Position numbers and translations under genes: made by a program
Part shown: piece by piece, positions 6,081 to 13,664 of the stretch
Layout: the number at the start of each line of letters is the position of its first letter
Position numbering within the stretch: the stretch's first letter is position 1
The notes under the pieces: model-generated
What the model saw: only the letters and a program-made list of their open reading frames with translations
Database searches by the model: none
What the model was told of the DNA's origin: nothing
Origin: a virus
DNA: 22,855 nt
IMG/VR virus record: IMGVR_UViG_3300037353_000018
Location: 1 to 22,855 of that record
Reading direction: 5' to 3' (one strand)

Positions 6081-6995
6081 ATGCCCCCACCCCCGGCTCG
6101 AAAGCCCCCGATGCCCGCAGGAATCAGTAAACCACCTCCCCCACCAGCGGCCGGCCACACCCCGGCTGCATTTACGATGGATGCGGTGGATACTACTGGC
6201 ATCGGCAAGACCATCGTTTTGTATGGTAAGTCGGGTGGGGGCAAGACCACGTTGGCCAGCATGGCACCCGGCGCCCGCTTCATCCCTCTGGACGACGGTA
6301 GTAAGGACATTCTCCATCCGAAGACCGGCGCCAAGCTAATAGGCTTGAAGCGGCAGGACAAGCTCGCGCTCACCTTTCAGGATGTCCGGGATGCCTTGCA
6401 TAATCCGACTCTCTGGCCGGCCGGATCAACGTGTGTAATCGACACCGGCACGAAGCTAGAGGCAATTGCCGAACGATACGTCTTTGAGAACGTACCCGGC
6501 CCGGCGTCATGCCCGAAGTGCAAGAACATTGAGGACTACGGGTACGGCAAAGGATACAAGCACCTGCTGGATGCTATGCGGCTGCTTTTTGGCGACTTGG
6601 ACCGTCTCAAATCTACCGGCGTCAATATCATCATTCTGGCACAGCTTGCACAGGCGACGGTGAGCAATCTTGCGGGCTTGGACTACTTGGAAGATGGGCC
6701 GAAGTTCTCTAACGCCAAAGCCTACCCCGTTCGTACAGAAGTTGTCGAGTGGGCTGACCACGTGTTCCGCCTGGGGCATGAAGATGTGTCGGTGGCGACG
6801 GCGAGCAGGGACGCGAAGCGTGGCAAGGCGTCCGGCTCGACAGATCGGATCATCTATACCCAGCCGGAGGTTTACTACCTCGCCAAGAGCCGGCCCATCA
6901 ATGGCAAGCATCTGCCACCCCTCATCAGTTTCGATGCCCCAGACAATGATTCGCTCTGGGACATGATCTTCAATGGCAATATACCGGAGGCATAA
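6081..6995 (+). CDS. Sak4-like RecA-fold ATPase
   Basis: This 304-residue P-loop protein probably promotes single-strand annealing or strand exchange in phage recombination. After about 40 Pro/Ala-rich residues comes TIVLYGKSGGGKTTLAS, a Walker A with Lys55 and Thr56. A Walker B-like strand CVIDTGTK (Asp121) and an LAQ-containing strand, NIIILAQLAQ, follow in the order seen in Sak4/RecA-type phage ATPases. A CPKC pair (Cys144, Cys147) before a glycine/tyrosine-rich stretch may be half of a metal site. The start has AGGAG at 6068-6072, eight bases upstream, within the leader after the tRNA-like RNA. It ends TAATG, overlapping the GroES-like gene. The neighbouring SSB-like and nuclease genes support recombination; a generic AAA ATPase remains possible. 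Confidence 0.8.
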   Translation: MPPPPARKPPMPAGISKPPPPPAAGHTPAAFTMDAVDTTGIGKTIVLYGKSGGGKTTLASMAPGARFIPLDDGSKDILHPKTGAKLIGLKRQDKLALTFQDVRDALHNPTLWPAGSTCVIDTGTKLEAIAERYVFENVPGPASCPKCKNIEDYGYGKGYKHLLDAMRLLFGDLDRLKSTGVNIIILAQLAQATVSNLAGLDYLEDGPKFSNAKAYPVRTEVVEWADHVFRLGHEDVSVATASRDAKRGKASGSTDRIIYTQPEVYYLAKSRPINGKHLPPLISFDAPDNDSLWDMIFNGNIPEA

Positions 6996-7321
6996 TGCTT
7001 CAACCGCGTAACACCCTGGTCGTCGTCGAGTTGATTGAGAAGCAAGAGGATGTGGTCGGCAAGGTCATCATCCCCAACAACCACGACATGTATACCCATG
7101 CAAAGGTCGTCGCCATCGGTCCCGGCAATGTGTCCGCGGCTGGCGCCCGTAGTGAGACCTTCGATCTTAGAGTCGGTCAAACCGTGCTGGTCAAGCACAA
7201 AGAGGGCCGGCCCGTTGGCGGCGGTCGGTTTGCCGTATCCGATCTTGGCGTCGAGTATCGGGAGGATTTTGCGCGTTACAAGATTTTCGAGCAAACCTCC
7301 ATCCTGGGCATCATCGTCTAA
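6995..7321 (+). CDS. GroES-like co-chaperonin (Cpn10 fold)
   Basis: This 108-residue protein resembles GroES, the lid of the chaperonin chamber. It starts LQPRNTLVVVELIEKQED, like the Cpn10 opening RPLxDRVLV, continues GKVIIPNN where GroES has a mobile loop with GGI-type residues, then VVAIGPGNV, and a VGQTVLVKHKEG strand like GD.V.F. The length is near the usual 95-110. The mobile loop that binds GroEL seems to be replaced by IIPNNHDMYTHAK, so binding to host GroEL is uncertain. The ATG overlaps the previous stop and GGAGG at 6986-6990 is the likely ribosome binding site. Its place inside a recombination operon rather than with virion genes is unusual. Confidence 0.75.
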   Translation: MLQPRNTLVVVELIEKQEDVVGKVIIPNNHDMYTHAKVVAIGPGNVSAAGARSETFDLRVGQTVLVKHKEGRPVGGGRFAVSDLGVEYREDFARYKIFEQTSILGIIV

Positions 7322-7365
7322 CTATTTCTACGGGCGTGAACTGAAACAATTACTAGGAGAACAAC

Positions 7366-8244
7366 ATGGCTGAGATTGATCGCGTCGGTAGCTACATCTT
7401 TGAGATCGTCGGCTCCGGGTTCGGAACCACGGTCAAGGGATATCCTCAATGGATTCTGAGTGTTAAGGCACTCAAGTTCTGGGCAAACTCCCCTGACCTC
7501 TTGACGCATTACCAACTGGATGCCCCGGCCTGGGTTGATTGGGATCAGGAACAACAAGGCATCGGCTACCTCTGTCTGTTCAATTCCGCCGACAATTACG
7601 ATGCCAATACCGCCCTCCTGAACGCCAAGCAGGCCCAGGTCGCGGTTGGCTGGGACGGCTCATCTTTTGATCCGTTCGCGGATGGCACATTCATCGGCAA
7701 GCGAATTCTTGGTCGTATCGAGGAGCATACATACAACGAAAAGACGACTCTCCGTCTGAATTGGATTGATGCCCCCGACGCCAATCCCGAACGCCAGATC
7801 AAGAGCCTGGACGCGCCAGCTATCAAGGCACTCAACAGCAAGCTGAAATTCGGCGCTCCTCCGAAGGCGGTCGGCGCTTCGGCGCCTGTCAAGGCGCCTC
7901 CTGTGCCTGCGGCCCCGGTGGCGGCATCCGCCGCCCCGGCGGCCGCCGCTCCGCCGCAAGCCAGGCCTGGGCGTCCGCCGAAGAATAAGGCTGCGGCGGC
8001 GGTTGCCGCCGCTGCAACCCCGCCGGCACCAGCCGCTCCCCCTACTGAGTTTGCCACCGAGGCTGCGGCCTGGGAATACGCGGCCCCCAAGAAGCCGGAT
8101 ACCACGACTGACGCGGAATTCGCCGATGCGTGGCTGTCGTCCCGCGGCGAGGTTGCCGGCGACCGAGATGAGGCGGCGCTGACACCGGCTGATTGGGCTA
8201 AGGTCGTCGCCATCACGTTCAAGGATTTGGCGATTACGGCCTAA
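7366..8244 (+). CDS. Putative single-strand DNA-binding-type protein with Pro/Ala tail
   Basis: This 292-residue protein begins after AGGAG at 7354-7358. Residues 1 to about 165 look like a folded beta-rich domain (SYIFEIVGSGFGTT, ILGRIEEHTYNEKTTLRLNWI). Residues about 166-235 are an Ala/Pro linker containing PGRPPKNK, an AT-hook-like basic patch. A compact acidic C-terminal domain follows (TEFATEAAAWEYAA to the end). Placement after Sak4 and before primase-helicase, plus the domain-linker-acidic tail layout, suggests an SSB-like role as seen in DUF669-type phage proteins, but I cannot identify an OB-fold motif with certainty. The gap of 44 bases after the GroES-like gene contains only the ribosome binding site. 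A different DNA-binding accessory is the main alternative. Confidence 0.6.
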   Translation: MAEIDRVGSYIFEIVGSGFGTTVKGYPQWILSVKALKFWANSPDLLTHYQLDAPAWVDWDQEQQGIGYLCLFNSADNYDANTALLNAKQAQVAVGWDGSSFDPFADGTFIGKRILGRIEEHTYNEKTTLRLNWIDAPDANPERQIKSLDAPAIKALNSKLKFGAPPKAVGASAPVKAPPVPAAPVAASAAPAAAAPPQARPGRPPKNKAAAAVAAAATPPAPAAPPTEFATEAAAWEYAAPKKPDTTTDAEFADAWLSSRGEVAGDRDEAALTPADWAKVVAITFKDLAITA

Positions 8245-8248
8245 CCTC

Positions 8249-8371
8249 GTGGCGGCATTTGCAGGCGCTATGCTTCCTCCTCATAAAATATAGGAAGCAA
8301 GTGGTGATGGGCTAAGGATAAGTCACCAGCCGATTAAAGCCGGAGATGCGGGTTCAAGGCCCGTTCGCCAC
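8249..8371 (+). ncRNA. Second oversized tRNA-like fold before the primase gene
   Basis: GTGGCGG (8249-8255) pairs with TCGCCAC (8365-8371) as a 7-bp acceptor. After the two-base linker CA, TTTGC (8258-8262) pairs with GCAAG (8297-8301) in D-stem position, enclosing an extra TTCCT/AGGAA hairpin (8274-8278, 8292-8296). One base later GGTGA/TCACC (8303-8307, 8323-8327) forms a 5-bp anticodon-like stem with a 15-base loop. A 20-base variable region follows, then a canonical T-arm GCGGG-TTCAAGG-CCCGT (8348-8364). At 123 nt it is too long for a normal tRNA, and no CCA follows directly. It begins four bases after the previous stop and ends nine bases before the primase ATG. Confidence 0.5.
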
Positions 8372-8380
8372 ACTACACCA

Positions 8381-10702
8381 ATGGCAATTGACTTTGCAAA
8401 GTTATCCGACAAGTTCCGCGGCAATGCAGTTTGGGGAATCGCCGAGCATTTAGCTAATCGGCTCAATGTATCCGTCGCTTCCTTGGACCGACTTGGCCTT
8501 GGATATGTTCCAATTGTTGAACTTAGTAAGGGGCCAAATTACGATGGATTTTTTTGCCTTCCTCAACGCGATGCAGATGGTTTCATCACTGGCATCAGTC
8601 TTAGGGGCCGTGATGATTTTAAGTGCATGTATCCTGGTTCAAAGCTGGGTCTATTTTACGAAGTCAATCCGGAGCATCGTCAGGGAGTCAACACCAACTA
8701 TGACCCCGGACCCCAAAACTGGGTTAGAGCCGACAGCGATCACATCTGCCCCATCTGCAATCAAGGAAAAGGATGTCTGATATCCACCCCTGACTGCGGC
8801 CTTCCGGCCGCGGCAATCTGTGTCAGAGTGAAAGAGGGCGCGAGCCGGCCCATGCTGAACGGCTACTTGCATCATCTTGACGGCCAAGACACTGCCGACC
8901 AGACCGCTTCCCCGCTTCCCCCATCCGAAGGCAGCGTCCTCATTGTGGAAGGCGCCAGCGATGTAGCCGCGGCGATGGATATGGGCTTTGTCGCGGTCGG
9001 TAGGCCCAGCGCCCAAGGCGGTATCCAGCTGCTCCCCGACCTGATACGGGGCCGGCAGTGCATCATCGTGGGGGAGAACGACCAGAAGAAGGATGGAAAA
9101 TGTCCCGGCCGGGAGGGGATGTATGCAACTTTTGACGGCATTAAGCGCGCCGCCAAGGGTGTTCGCATGGTCATGCCCCCACCTAACATCAAAGACCTTC
9201 GGGCATGGCGGGCCAAGCACAGACTTACTAAGGCACAATTCCTTGAATACGTCGCCGCGAAGGGCATGGATCAAATCGACAATGCGGTTTTGCCTGACGA
9301 TATGCCGACAACTATTGCGCGACGATTCCTCGCGGATTTGCACCGGCTGGGTGGCCGGCTTACGTTACGTCGTTGGGGCGGTGAGTGGTATATTTACAAC
9401 GGCACCTGCTACGAACGCCTCGATAACGAACGATTCCTCGCGCCGATGTATCAATGGGCCTACGGCAAGCTCGTGGCGGTGCCGACAGGCAAGGGCGAGA
9501 ACTTCATTCCTCTCAAGATGAAGCCCAGCCTCCGAGGGGACGTGGCCGAGGCTGCTATTTCCGAAACCCTGGTGCCAGAGAAGGTGCTGCCCGTGTGGAT
9601 CAATAACACCAATGGTGACAGTATTAAGGATTTAATTGTCTTCAAAAATGGGGTGTTGAATGCCCGTAAGTTTCTCGCCGGCGTCATCGAATCAGTTAGT
9701 TTTGCGGAACCGACACCAGACTTCTTTACTGTGTCGTCGCTCCCTCATCTATTCGACTCCACCGCTAAAGCCCCCAAATGGGAATGGTTTCTTAATTCAA
9801 CTCTTGGCGATGATCCAGACAAAGTGGCGCTCTTGCAGGAATGGTTTGGTTACTGTCTGGTGCCGGATACGAGCCTGCAAAAAATGATGTTCTTCCGCGG
9901 CCCTCCGAGCGCCGGCAAAGGCACGATCCTGGCGGTACTGCGATGGATGATCGGCGACGATCAGAGTGCCGTCGCCACCTTTGACGGATTGGCCGGCCCA
10001 TTCGGTCTCGCGCCCCTGGTTAATAAACTCATCTGCGTCCTGGGCGACGTGCAGACCCCCAAGGGTGCCGACGCAAACCGCGGGCTTGAAGTTCTCCTGG
10101 GCCTTACCGGAGAGGATAGTGTCACAATCAACCGTAAAAACGTCGCGCAAATCCCCCTCCACGATTTATACTGCCGGATAACGATGGCGGCAAATAGGTT
10201 CATCGACGTGCCAGACTACGCCGGGGCTATGGCTCGGCGACTCAACATCATCGACTTCACCCGTTCGTTTAAAGATAACCCAGACACGACGCTTCGTGAC
10301 TCCCTGCGTGATGAGATTCCGGGGATCATCATCTGGTCCCTAACCGGCTTGAAGCGAATACGCCACACGAAAAAATTTACAACCCCTCGTACCAGCCGAC
10401 TTGCTTTAGATGAATGGAGAGTGTATACTTCTCCAATCGCCGGCTTCCTTGAAGAATGCTGCCGGCCAGACCCGGAGGAACGTGAGAGTCAGGTTGAGCT
10501 ATTTGATTGTTGGGTTAAGTGGTCCGAGGAGCGACGCATATCACCCATGCCCAGCCCGCGATTTTTTGAGGGTGTGCGATTTGCAGCACCGTACACGACG
10601 GTCATTACCGAGGAATCAGCGGGTCGGATTACGAAGTATTTTGAGGGACTGCGGCTGCGATCCAAAGTGGCAAAACAATTTCTTGGGAGACCAGAACGAT
10701 GA
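8381..10702 (+). CDS. Primase-helicase (Toprim plus SF3-type helicase)
   Basis: This 773-residue protein should prime and unwind DNA at the replication fork. The N-terminal part has a possible zinc site (CPIC, then C in NQGKGC and STPDC, about 124-147) and a Toprim domain with VLIVEGASD (Glu190) and an acidic IIVGENDQ motif (Asp234). The C-terminal part is a D5-like superfamily 3 helicase. Walker A is GPPSAGKGT (507-515), Walker B-like is LICVLGDVQ (Asp556), motif C-like is ITMAANRF (Asn605), and the arginine pair MARRLN (Arg619, Arg620) follows. The ATG at 8381 has no recognisable Shine-Dalgarno sequence, only the tRNA-like fold nine bases upstream. The N-terminus of the predicted protein is hydrophilic and plausible. 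It overlaps the next gene by four bases. A possible internal promoter lies at 10401-10429. Confidence 0.92.
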   Translation: MAIDFAKLSDKFRGNAVWGIAEHLANRLNVSVASLDRLGLGYVPIVELSKGPNYDGFFCLPQRDADGFITGISLRGRDDFKCMYPGSKLGLFYEVNPEHRQGVNTNYDPGPQNWVRADSDHICPICNQGKGCLISTPDCGLPAAAICVRVKEGASRPMLNGYLHHLDGQDTADQTASPLPPSEGSVLIVEGASDVAAAMDMGFVAVGRPSAQGGIQLLPDLIRGRQCIIVGENDQKKDGKCPGREGMYATFDGIKRAAKGVRMVMPPPNIKDLRAWRAKHRLTKAQFLEYVAAKGMDQIDNAVLPDDMPTTIARRFLADLHRLGGRLTLRRWGGEWYIYNGTCYERLDNERFLAPMYQWAYGKLVAVPTGKGENFIPLKMKPSLRGDVAEAAISETLVPEKVLPVWINNTNGDSIKDLIVFKNGVLNARKFLAGVIESVSFAEPTPDFFTVSSLPHLFDSTAKAPKWEWFLNSTLGDDPDKVALLQEWFGYCLVPDTSLQKMMFFRGPPSAGKGTILAVLRWMIGDDQSAVATFDGLAGPFGLAPLVNKLICVLGDVQTPKGADANRGLEVLLGLTGEDSVTINRKNVAQIPLHDLYCRITMAANRFIDVPDYAGAMARRLNIIDFTRSFKDNPDTTLRDSLRDEIPGIIIWSLTGLKRIRHTKKFTTPRTSRLALDEWRVYTSPIAGFLEECCRPDPEERESQVELFDCWVKWSEERRISPMPSPRFFEGVRFAAPYTTVITEESAGRITKYFEGLRLRSKVAKQFLGRPER
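10401..10429 (+). promoter_or_regulatory. Possible internal promoter in the primase gene
   Basis: TTGCTT at 10401-10406 and TATACT at 10424-10429 are 17 bases apart, sharing the -10 hexamer of the promoters at 505 and 5876. It could supply transcripts for the nucleotide-metabolism genes from 10699 on. It lies in coding sequence with a weaker -35, so it may be chance. Confidence 0.3.
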
Positions 10703-11061
10703 ATGAAATTAGTCGAAATCTTGTTCTTATTTCCTATCAGTGCGCGGCCGAGGTAAATCGCGCCGAAGAAAAGCACCCTCCTATGAACTCTTTGCATGAG
10801 GGATATGCGGTAATCCTTGAAGAACTCGATGAGGTTTGGGATGAGATAAAGAAGAAAACCCCCGATCTTCATCGGATCAGAAATGAGTTGATCCAGACCG
10901 CGGCTATGTGCATTCGCCTGATCGACAATGTAGTAACACGACCGATGGAACGTCATATAGACGATCAGGTTCAAATACTGGCCAGTGCGGCATCCGCCGG
11001 GGTTAGGGCGCATAAAGCGGCAGAATATGAGCGTCAACTTCTTATTAAACCGGAGAACTAA
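10699..11061 (+). CDS. MazG-like NTP pyrophosphohydrolase fold protein
   Basis: This 120-residue all-helical protein resembles MazG-type nucleotide pyrophosphohydrolases, which turn (d)NTPs into monophosphates. The segment HEGYAVILEELDEVWDEI carries the E-E-x-x-E metal motif (Glu41, Glu42, Glu45). A second helix, RNELIQTAAMCIRLIDN, supplies Glu63 and Asp76, roughly where the second metal motif is expected. The length fits a compact phage MazG. The ATG overlaps the primase stop by four bases. With the following diphosphohydrolase gene it suggests control of the nucleotide pool. Substrate cannot be read from the sequence. Confidence 0.72.
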   Translation: MNEISRNLVLISYQCAAEVNRAEEKHPPMNSLHEGYAVILEELDEVWDEIKKKTPDLHRIRNELIQTAAMCIRLIDNVVTRPMERHIDDQVQILASAASAGVRAHKAAEYERQLLIKPEN

Positions 11062-11063
11062 TC

Positions 11064-12044
11064 ATGCCAAACGAGACCTTCACTACCGGCGCCCAACGGG
11101 ATCAACAGGGCGACAAGTTGCGATATGATCTGATGTCCCCCTTGGCGGCGAAGCGGATCGCCAAAGTGTTCACCGACGGCGCCAAGCGCTATGGGGATCG
11201 TAATTGGGAGAAGGGTATGCCTTTTACCCGCGTCCTCGCGTCGGCACTACGGCACCTGCACGCCTACCAGCTTGGCGATAAGGGCGAGGACCATCTCGCC
11301 CAACTCGCGTGGAACGTGGAGGCACTCCTGCACTATGAAGAGGCAATCAAGGGTGGCACCTTGCCGGCGAACTTGAATGATCTGCCGTTGTATGGCGATG
11401 CTCATGCCTACCTCAATGCACTGGTAAATGCGGCGTCGTGGGGGGTGAAGGCGGCGTCCACTACCTGTGGCAATACTTGCGATGCGGAACCCATCAAGCC
11501 GCTCCCTCAAAACGCCTACATGTACCGCGGCCCATTTGCGGGAATGCGACTTAAAGTAATCCAGCGTCACGAGACTTGGTATGATGTGAATCTTAGCGAT
11601 TACACATATGGGCAATGGATGTACAGGATTTCTGAATTCTTCGCCGATTCCACCCCGCAGAAGGAGGACACCGTATACCTCGCCGGCCCAATGCGCGGCC
11701 TCCCCGACTTCAATTTTCCGGCCTTTGACAAAGCTCGTGATTGCCTGACAGAGAGGGGCTGGAATGTGATATCACCGGCCGATATGGATCGGGCTGATCC
11801 TGATGATGCTAAGGATCAGACAAAGTTTGCCGCCCGCGATACGAAAGCAATCATTGAGAAGTGCGGTACTATCGCGTTGCTCCCAGGTTGGGAGTGCAGC
11901 GACGGCGCTACCGCGGAATTCTTCCTGGCGCGATGGTTGGGGTTGAAGATTATCAGTATATGGACTGATGACGATGGCGCGATGGAAATGCGCATTAGTG
12001 ATCCTGATGAACGGGCGGCTGCGTATCGCATAATAGGACGTTAA
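11064..12044 (+). CDS. dNTP diphosphohydrolase-like/DUF4406 fusion protein
   Basis: This 326-residue protein joins two recognisable domains. Residues about 8-95, GAQRDQQGDKLRYDLMSPLA then ALRHLHAYQLGDKGEDHLAQ (His64, Glu75, Asp76, His77) and WNV, match the phage dATP/dGTP diphosphohydrolase N-terminal family (DUF5664-like). Residues about 203-310, VYLAGPMRGLPDFNFPAF (204-221), ISPADMD and LLPGWECSDGATAEF (273 onward), match DUF4406, related in fold to nucleoside 2-deoxyribosyltransferases. Between them is a short beta-rich insert (about 150-195). The two families also occur apart, so a single protein could couple dNTP breakdown and base exchange or deglycosylation. The ATG lies two bases after the MazG-like stop, and CGGAGA at 11051-11056 is a ribosome binding site. 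Catalytic activity of either half is inferred. Confidence 0.75.
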   Translation: MPNETFTTGAQRDQQGDKLRYDLMSPLAAKRIAKVFTDGAKRYGDRNWEKGMPFTRVLASALRHLHAYQLGDKGEDHLAQLAWNVEALLHYEEAIKGGTLPANLNDLPLYGDAHAYLNALVNAASWGVKAASTTCGNTCDAEPIKPLPQNAYMYRGPFAGMRLKVIQRHETWYDVNLSDYTYGQWMYRISEFFADSTPQKEDTVYLAGPMRGLPDFNFPAFDKARDCLTERGWNVISPADMDRADPDDAKDQTKFAARDTKAIIEKCGTIALLPGWECSDGATAEFFLARWLGLKIISIWTDDDGAMEMRISDPDERAAAYRIIGR

Positions 12045-12047
12045 CCC

Positions 12048-12758
12048 ATGCGTAATCTCATCATCGGCGATCTACATAATCCCTGGACGCATCCCGGCTA
12101 CTTGCCGTTTTGCCGTGATCTATATTCGCGCCACAAATGTGACAATGTGATCTTCATCGGTGATGTTGTTGACTGGCACGCAATCTCATTCCACCCCAGG
12201 AACCCCGATGCGCCCGGCCCAAAAGACGAGTATACGCGGACGAAGGAACGGGTTCAAGAGTGGTATAAGGCGTTCCCGAAGGCCAAAGTCTGTATCGGGA
12301 ACCATGATGAGCGTGTGGTCCGACTTGCCGGTACGGTTAATATCCCGGAGGATTTTCTCAAGACGTACTCGGAAATGTGGGAAACTCCTGGCTGGACCTG
12401 GGATCGTTCCTTCATTGCCGATGATGTATACTACTTTCACGGCACGGGAACGGGCGGAGTGCATCCCGCGTTTACGTCGATGTGCAAGCAACTGATGAGT
12501 GTAGTGCAGGGGCATATACACTCCGCGTCGGGCATCAAATGGAGGGCCAATCCTCGGCGCCGTATCTTTGGTATGGACACAGGTTGCGGCATTGACGACA
12601 AGGCTATTGCGTTTGCTTACGGTTGGAATCAACAGATTAGGAGCATCGTTAGCGCGGCAGTCGTGCTGGATGGAATCCCGATCTTAGAAGTGACGCCGAT
12701 AGGTGACGGTGAGAAATATCATCGCTCCCGATTCGGCAAAAAGACGAAAGGCAGGTAG
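12048..12758 (+). CDS. Calcineurin-like metallophosphoesterase
   Basis: This 236-residue protein carries the ordered metal-binding motifs of the calcineurin-like family: IIGDLH (Asp8, His10), FIGDVVDWH (Asp39), IGNHDER (Asn85, His86, Asp87), YYFHGTG (His131) and VQGHIHSA (His156, His158). It should hydrolyse a phosphomonoester or phosphodiester using two metal ions. Substrates of phage members include nucleic acid ends, nucleotides and phosphoproteins, and the sequence does not say which. The start follows the previous stop by three bases, with AGGA at 12036-12039. The position after two nucleotide-metabolism genes suggests a nucleotide or DNA-end substrate. Confidence 0.88.
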   Translation: MRNLIIGDLHNPWTHPGYLPFCRDLYSRHKCDNVIFIGDVVDWHAISFHPRNPDAPGPKDEYTRTKERVQEWYKAFPKAKVCIGNHDERVVRLAGTVNIPEDFLKTYSEMWETPGWTWDRSFIADDVYYFHGTGTGGVHPAFTSMCKQLMSVVQGHIHSASGIKWRANPRRRIFGMDTGCGIDDKAIAFAYGWNQQIRSIVSAAVVLDGIPILEVTPIGDGEKYHRSRFGKKTKGR

Positions 12759-12762
12759 TTTA

Positions 12763-13308
12763 ATGCGTTACGCTCTACTCGTTTTTGTTTCGCTGCTGGC
12801 AGCCTGCTCATCACTCCCCAAGGCGACCCAGCAGACCATTCAGTCCGGACACAATCAGGCGGCGATTGCCGCCGGGAAAGCCCAGGATGCCGGCACAATG
12901 GCCGACGCAAAGGGTGCCGCCTCGCCGACCTCACATCCAATTGATGCTTCGGATGTCGTGGTGAAGGACACGCGCGCGTCATTGCGTGTGATCTTCATTG
13001 TGTCCTTCATTGCCTTGCTGGTCAGTATCGGGTTAATGTTTACACCGTTGTCTTTGGTGTCAAAGATCGCGGTTCCCGTGGCCGGCGCCCTGGCGGTCGG
13101 CTCCCTGGCCGGTGAGATTGCGGTGCCGTTCTTCCCCTACATCCTGGCGGGATTAGGGGTGCTGGCGCTCGCGCTGGCAGTGTATGAATTGATCGTCGCC
13201 AAGGGCAATGTGGCCCTGGCGATTACGGACACGGAGGCATTGATCGTGCCGGCGAAAACTACCGCGGCTCCGACCGTGGCCCCCAACAACCATCCCCCGG
13301 TGAAGTGA
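12763..13308 (+). CDS. Lipoprotein with C-terminal membrane segments
   Basis: This 181-residue protein begins MRYALLVFVSLLAACSS, a lipoprotein signal peptide with a lipobox LAAC (Cys15 becomes the lipidated N-terminus). Residues 16-70 are hydrophilic and probably periplasmic. Three hydrophobic stretches follow (about 75-93, 99-117 and 123-145), and the tail is Pro/Thr/Ala-rich. A lipid anchor plus membrane segments resembles unimolecular spanins, which join outer and inner membrane at lysis, but those normally have one terminal segment rather than three. It could also be a superinfection-exclusion protein. The ATG at 12763 follows AGG at 12751-12754 and begins four bases after the phosphoesterase stop. 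An in-frame start at 12703 would hide the signal peptide. Its stop overlaps the next start as TGATG. Confidence 0.72.
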   Translation: MRYALLVFVSLLAACSSLPKATQQTIQSGHNQAAIAAGKAQDAGTMADAKGAASPTSHPIDASDVVVKDTRASLRVIFIVSFIALLVSIGLMFTPLSLVSKIAVPVAGALAVGSLAGEIAVPFFPYILAGLGVLALALAVYELIVAKGNVALAITDTEALIVPAKTTAAPTVAPNNHPPVK

Positions 13309-13664
13309 TGCGGCCGATCCGAACCCGCGAAGAATTGATTGACTTCGCTGCCAGAAGGGCGCCCTCCGCGGCATGCGCTACCGCGTTGAAAGACATGGAG
13401 GGCGCCCTTGTGCTAGGGGCGCACGATCCCGCCGTCGCTGGATTGCCGGGCTGGATCATCAAGGTGACATCCCAGTACGGGCGGGTTTGGATTCTCGCGG
13501 TCGGAATGGATGCCGACAATCAAGAGTATATATGCCGGCAAGTCGATGAAATTCCCGACACTTATACCGGCTGCGTGACCGGCCGGCCGGGTATTATGAA
13601 CGGCGACGACACGGAATACAGGAGGGCGTTGCGATGTCAGGTCCACCCCGAAGGCTCCTACTAG
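13308..13664 (+). CDS. Hypothetical protein
   Basis: This 118-residue protein starts at an ATG that overlaps the lipoprotein stop (TGATG). A GTG at 13305 would add one residue. It opens with a helix RTREELIDFAARRAPS and then beta-rich sequence (GWIIKVTSQYGRVWILAVG, QEYICRQVDEIPDTY). No catalytic motif, membrane segment or known family is recognised. Its 3' end overlaps the helix-turn-helix gene by 31 bases, and AGGAGG in its last codons (13619-13624) serves that gene. Translational coupling to both neighbours supports it being real. Confidence 0.65.
   Translation: MRPIRTREELIDFAARRAPSAACATALKDMEGALVLGAHDPAVAGLPGWIIKVTSQYGRVWILAVGMDADNQEYICRQVDEIPDTYTGCVTGRPGIMNGDDTEYRRALRCQVHPEGSY

Noticed and set aside
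7596-8222. 208-residue alanine-rich antisense frame
   Set aside because: It arises from the GC-rich Ala/Pro linker of the opposite gene and has no coupled neighbour.
10489-11037. 182-residue minus-strand frame
   Set aside because: It covers the end of the primase and the MazG-like gene, both clearly coding on the plus strand.
11064-12044. Firm claim of a 2-aminoadenine (Z) genome
   Set aside because: No PurZ or DatZ gene is visible in the window, so the nucleotide-pool genes alone do not support it.
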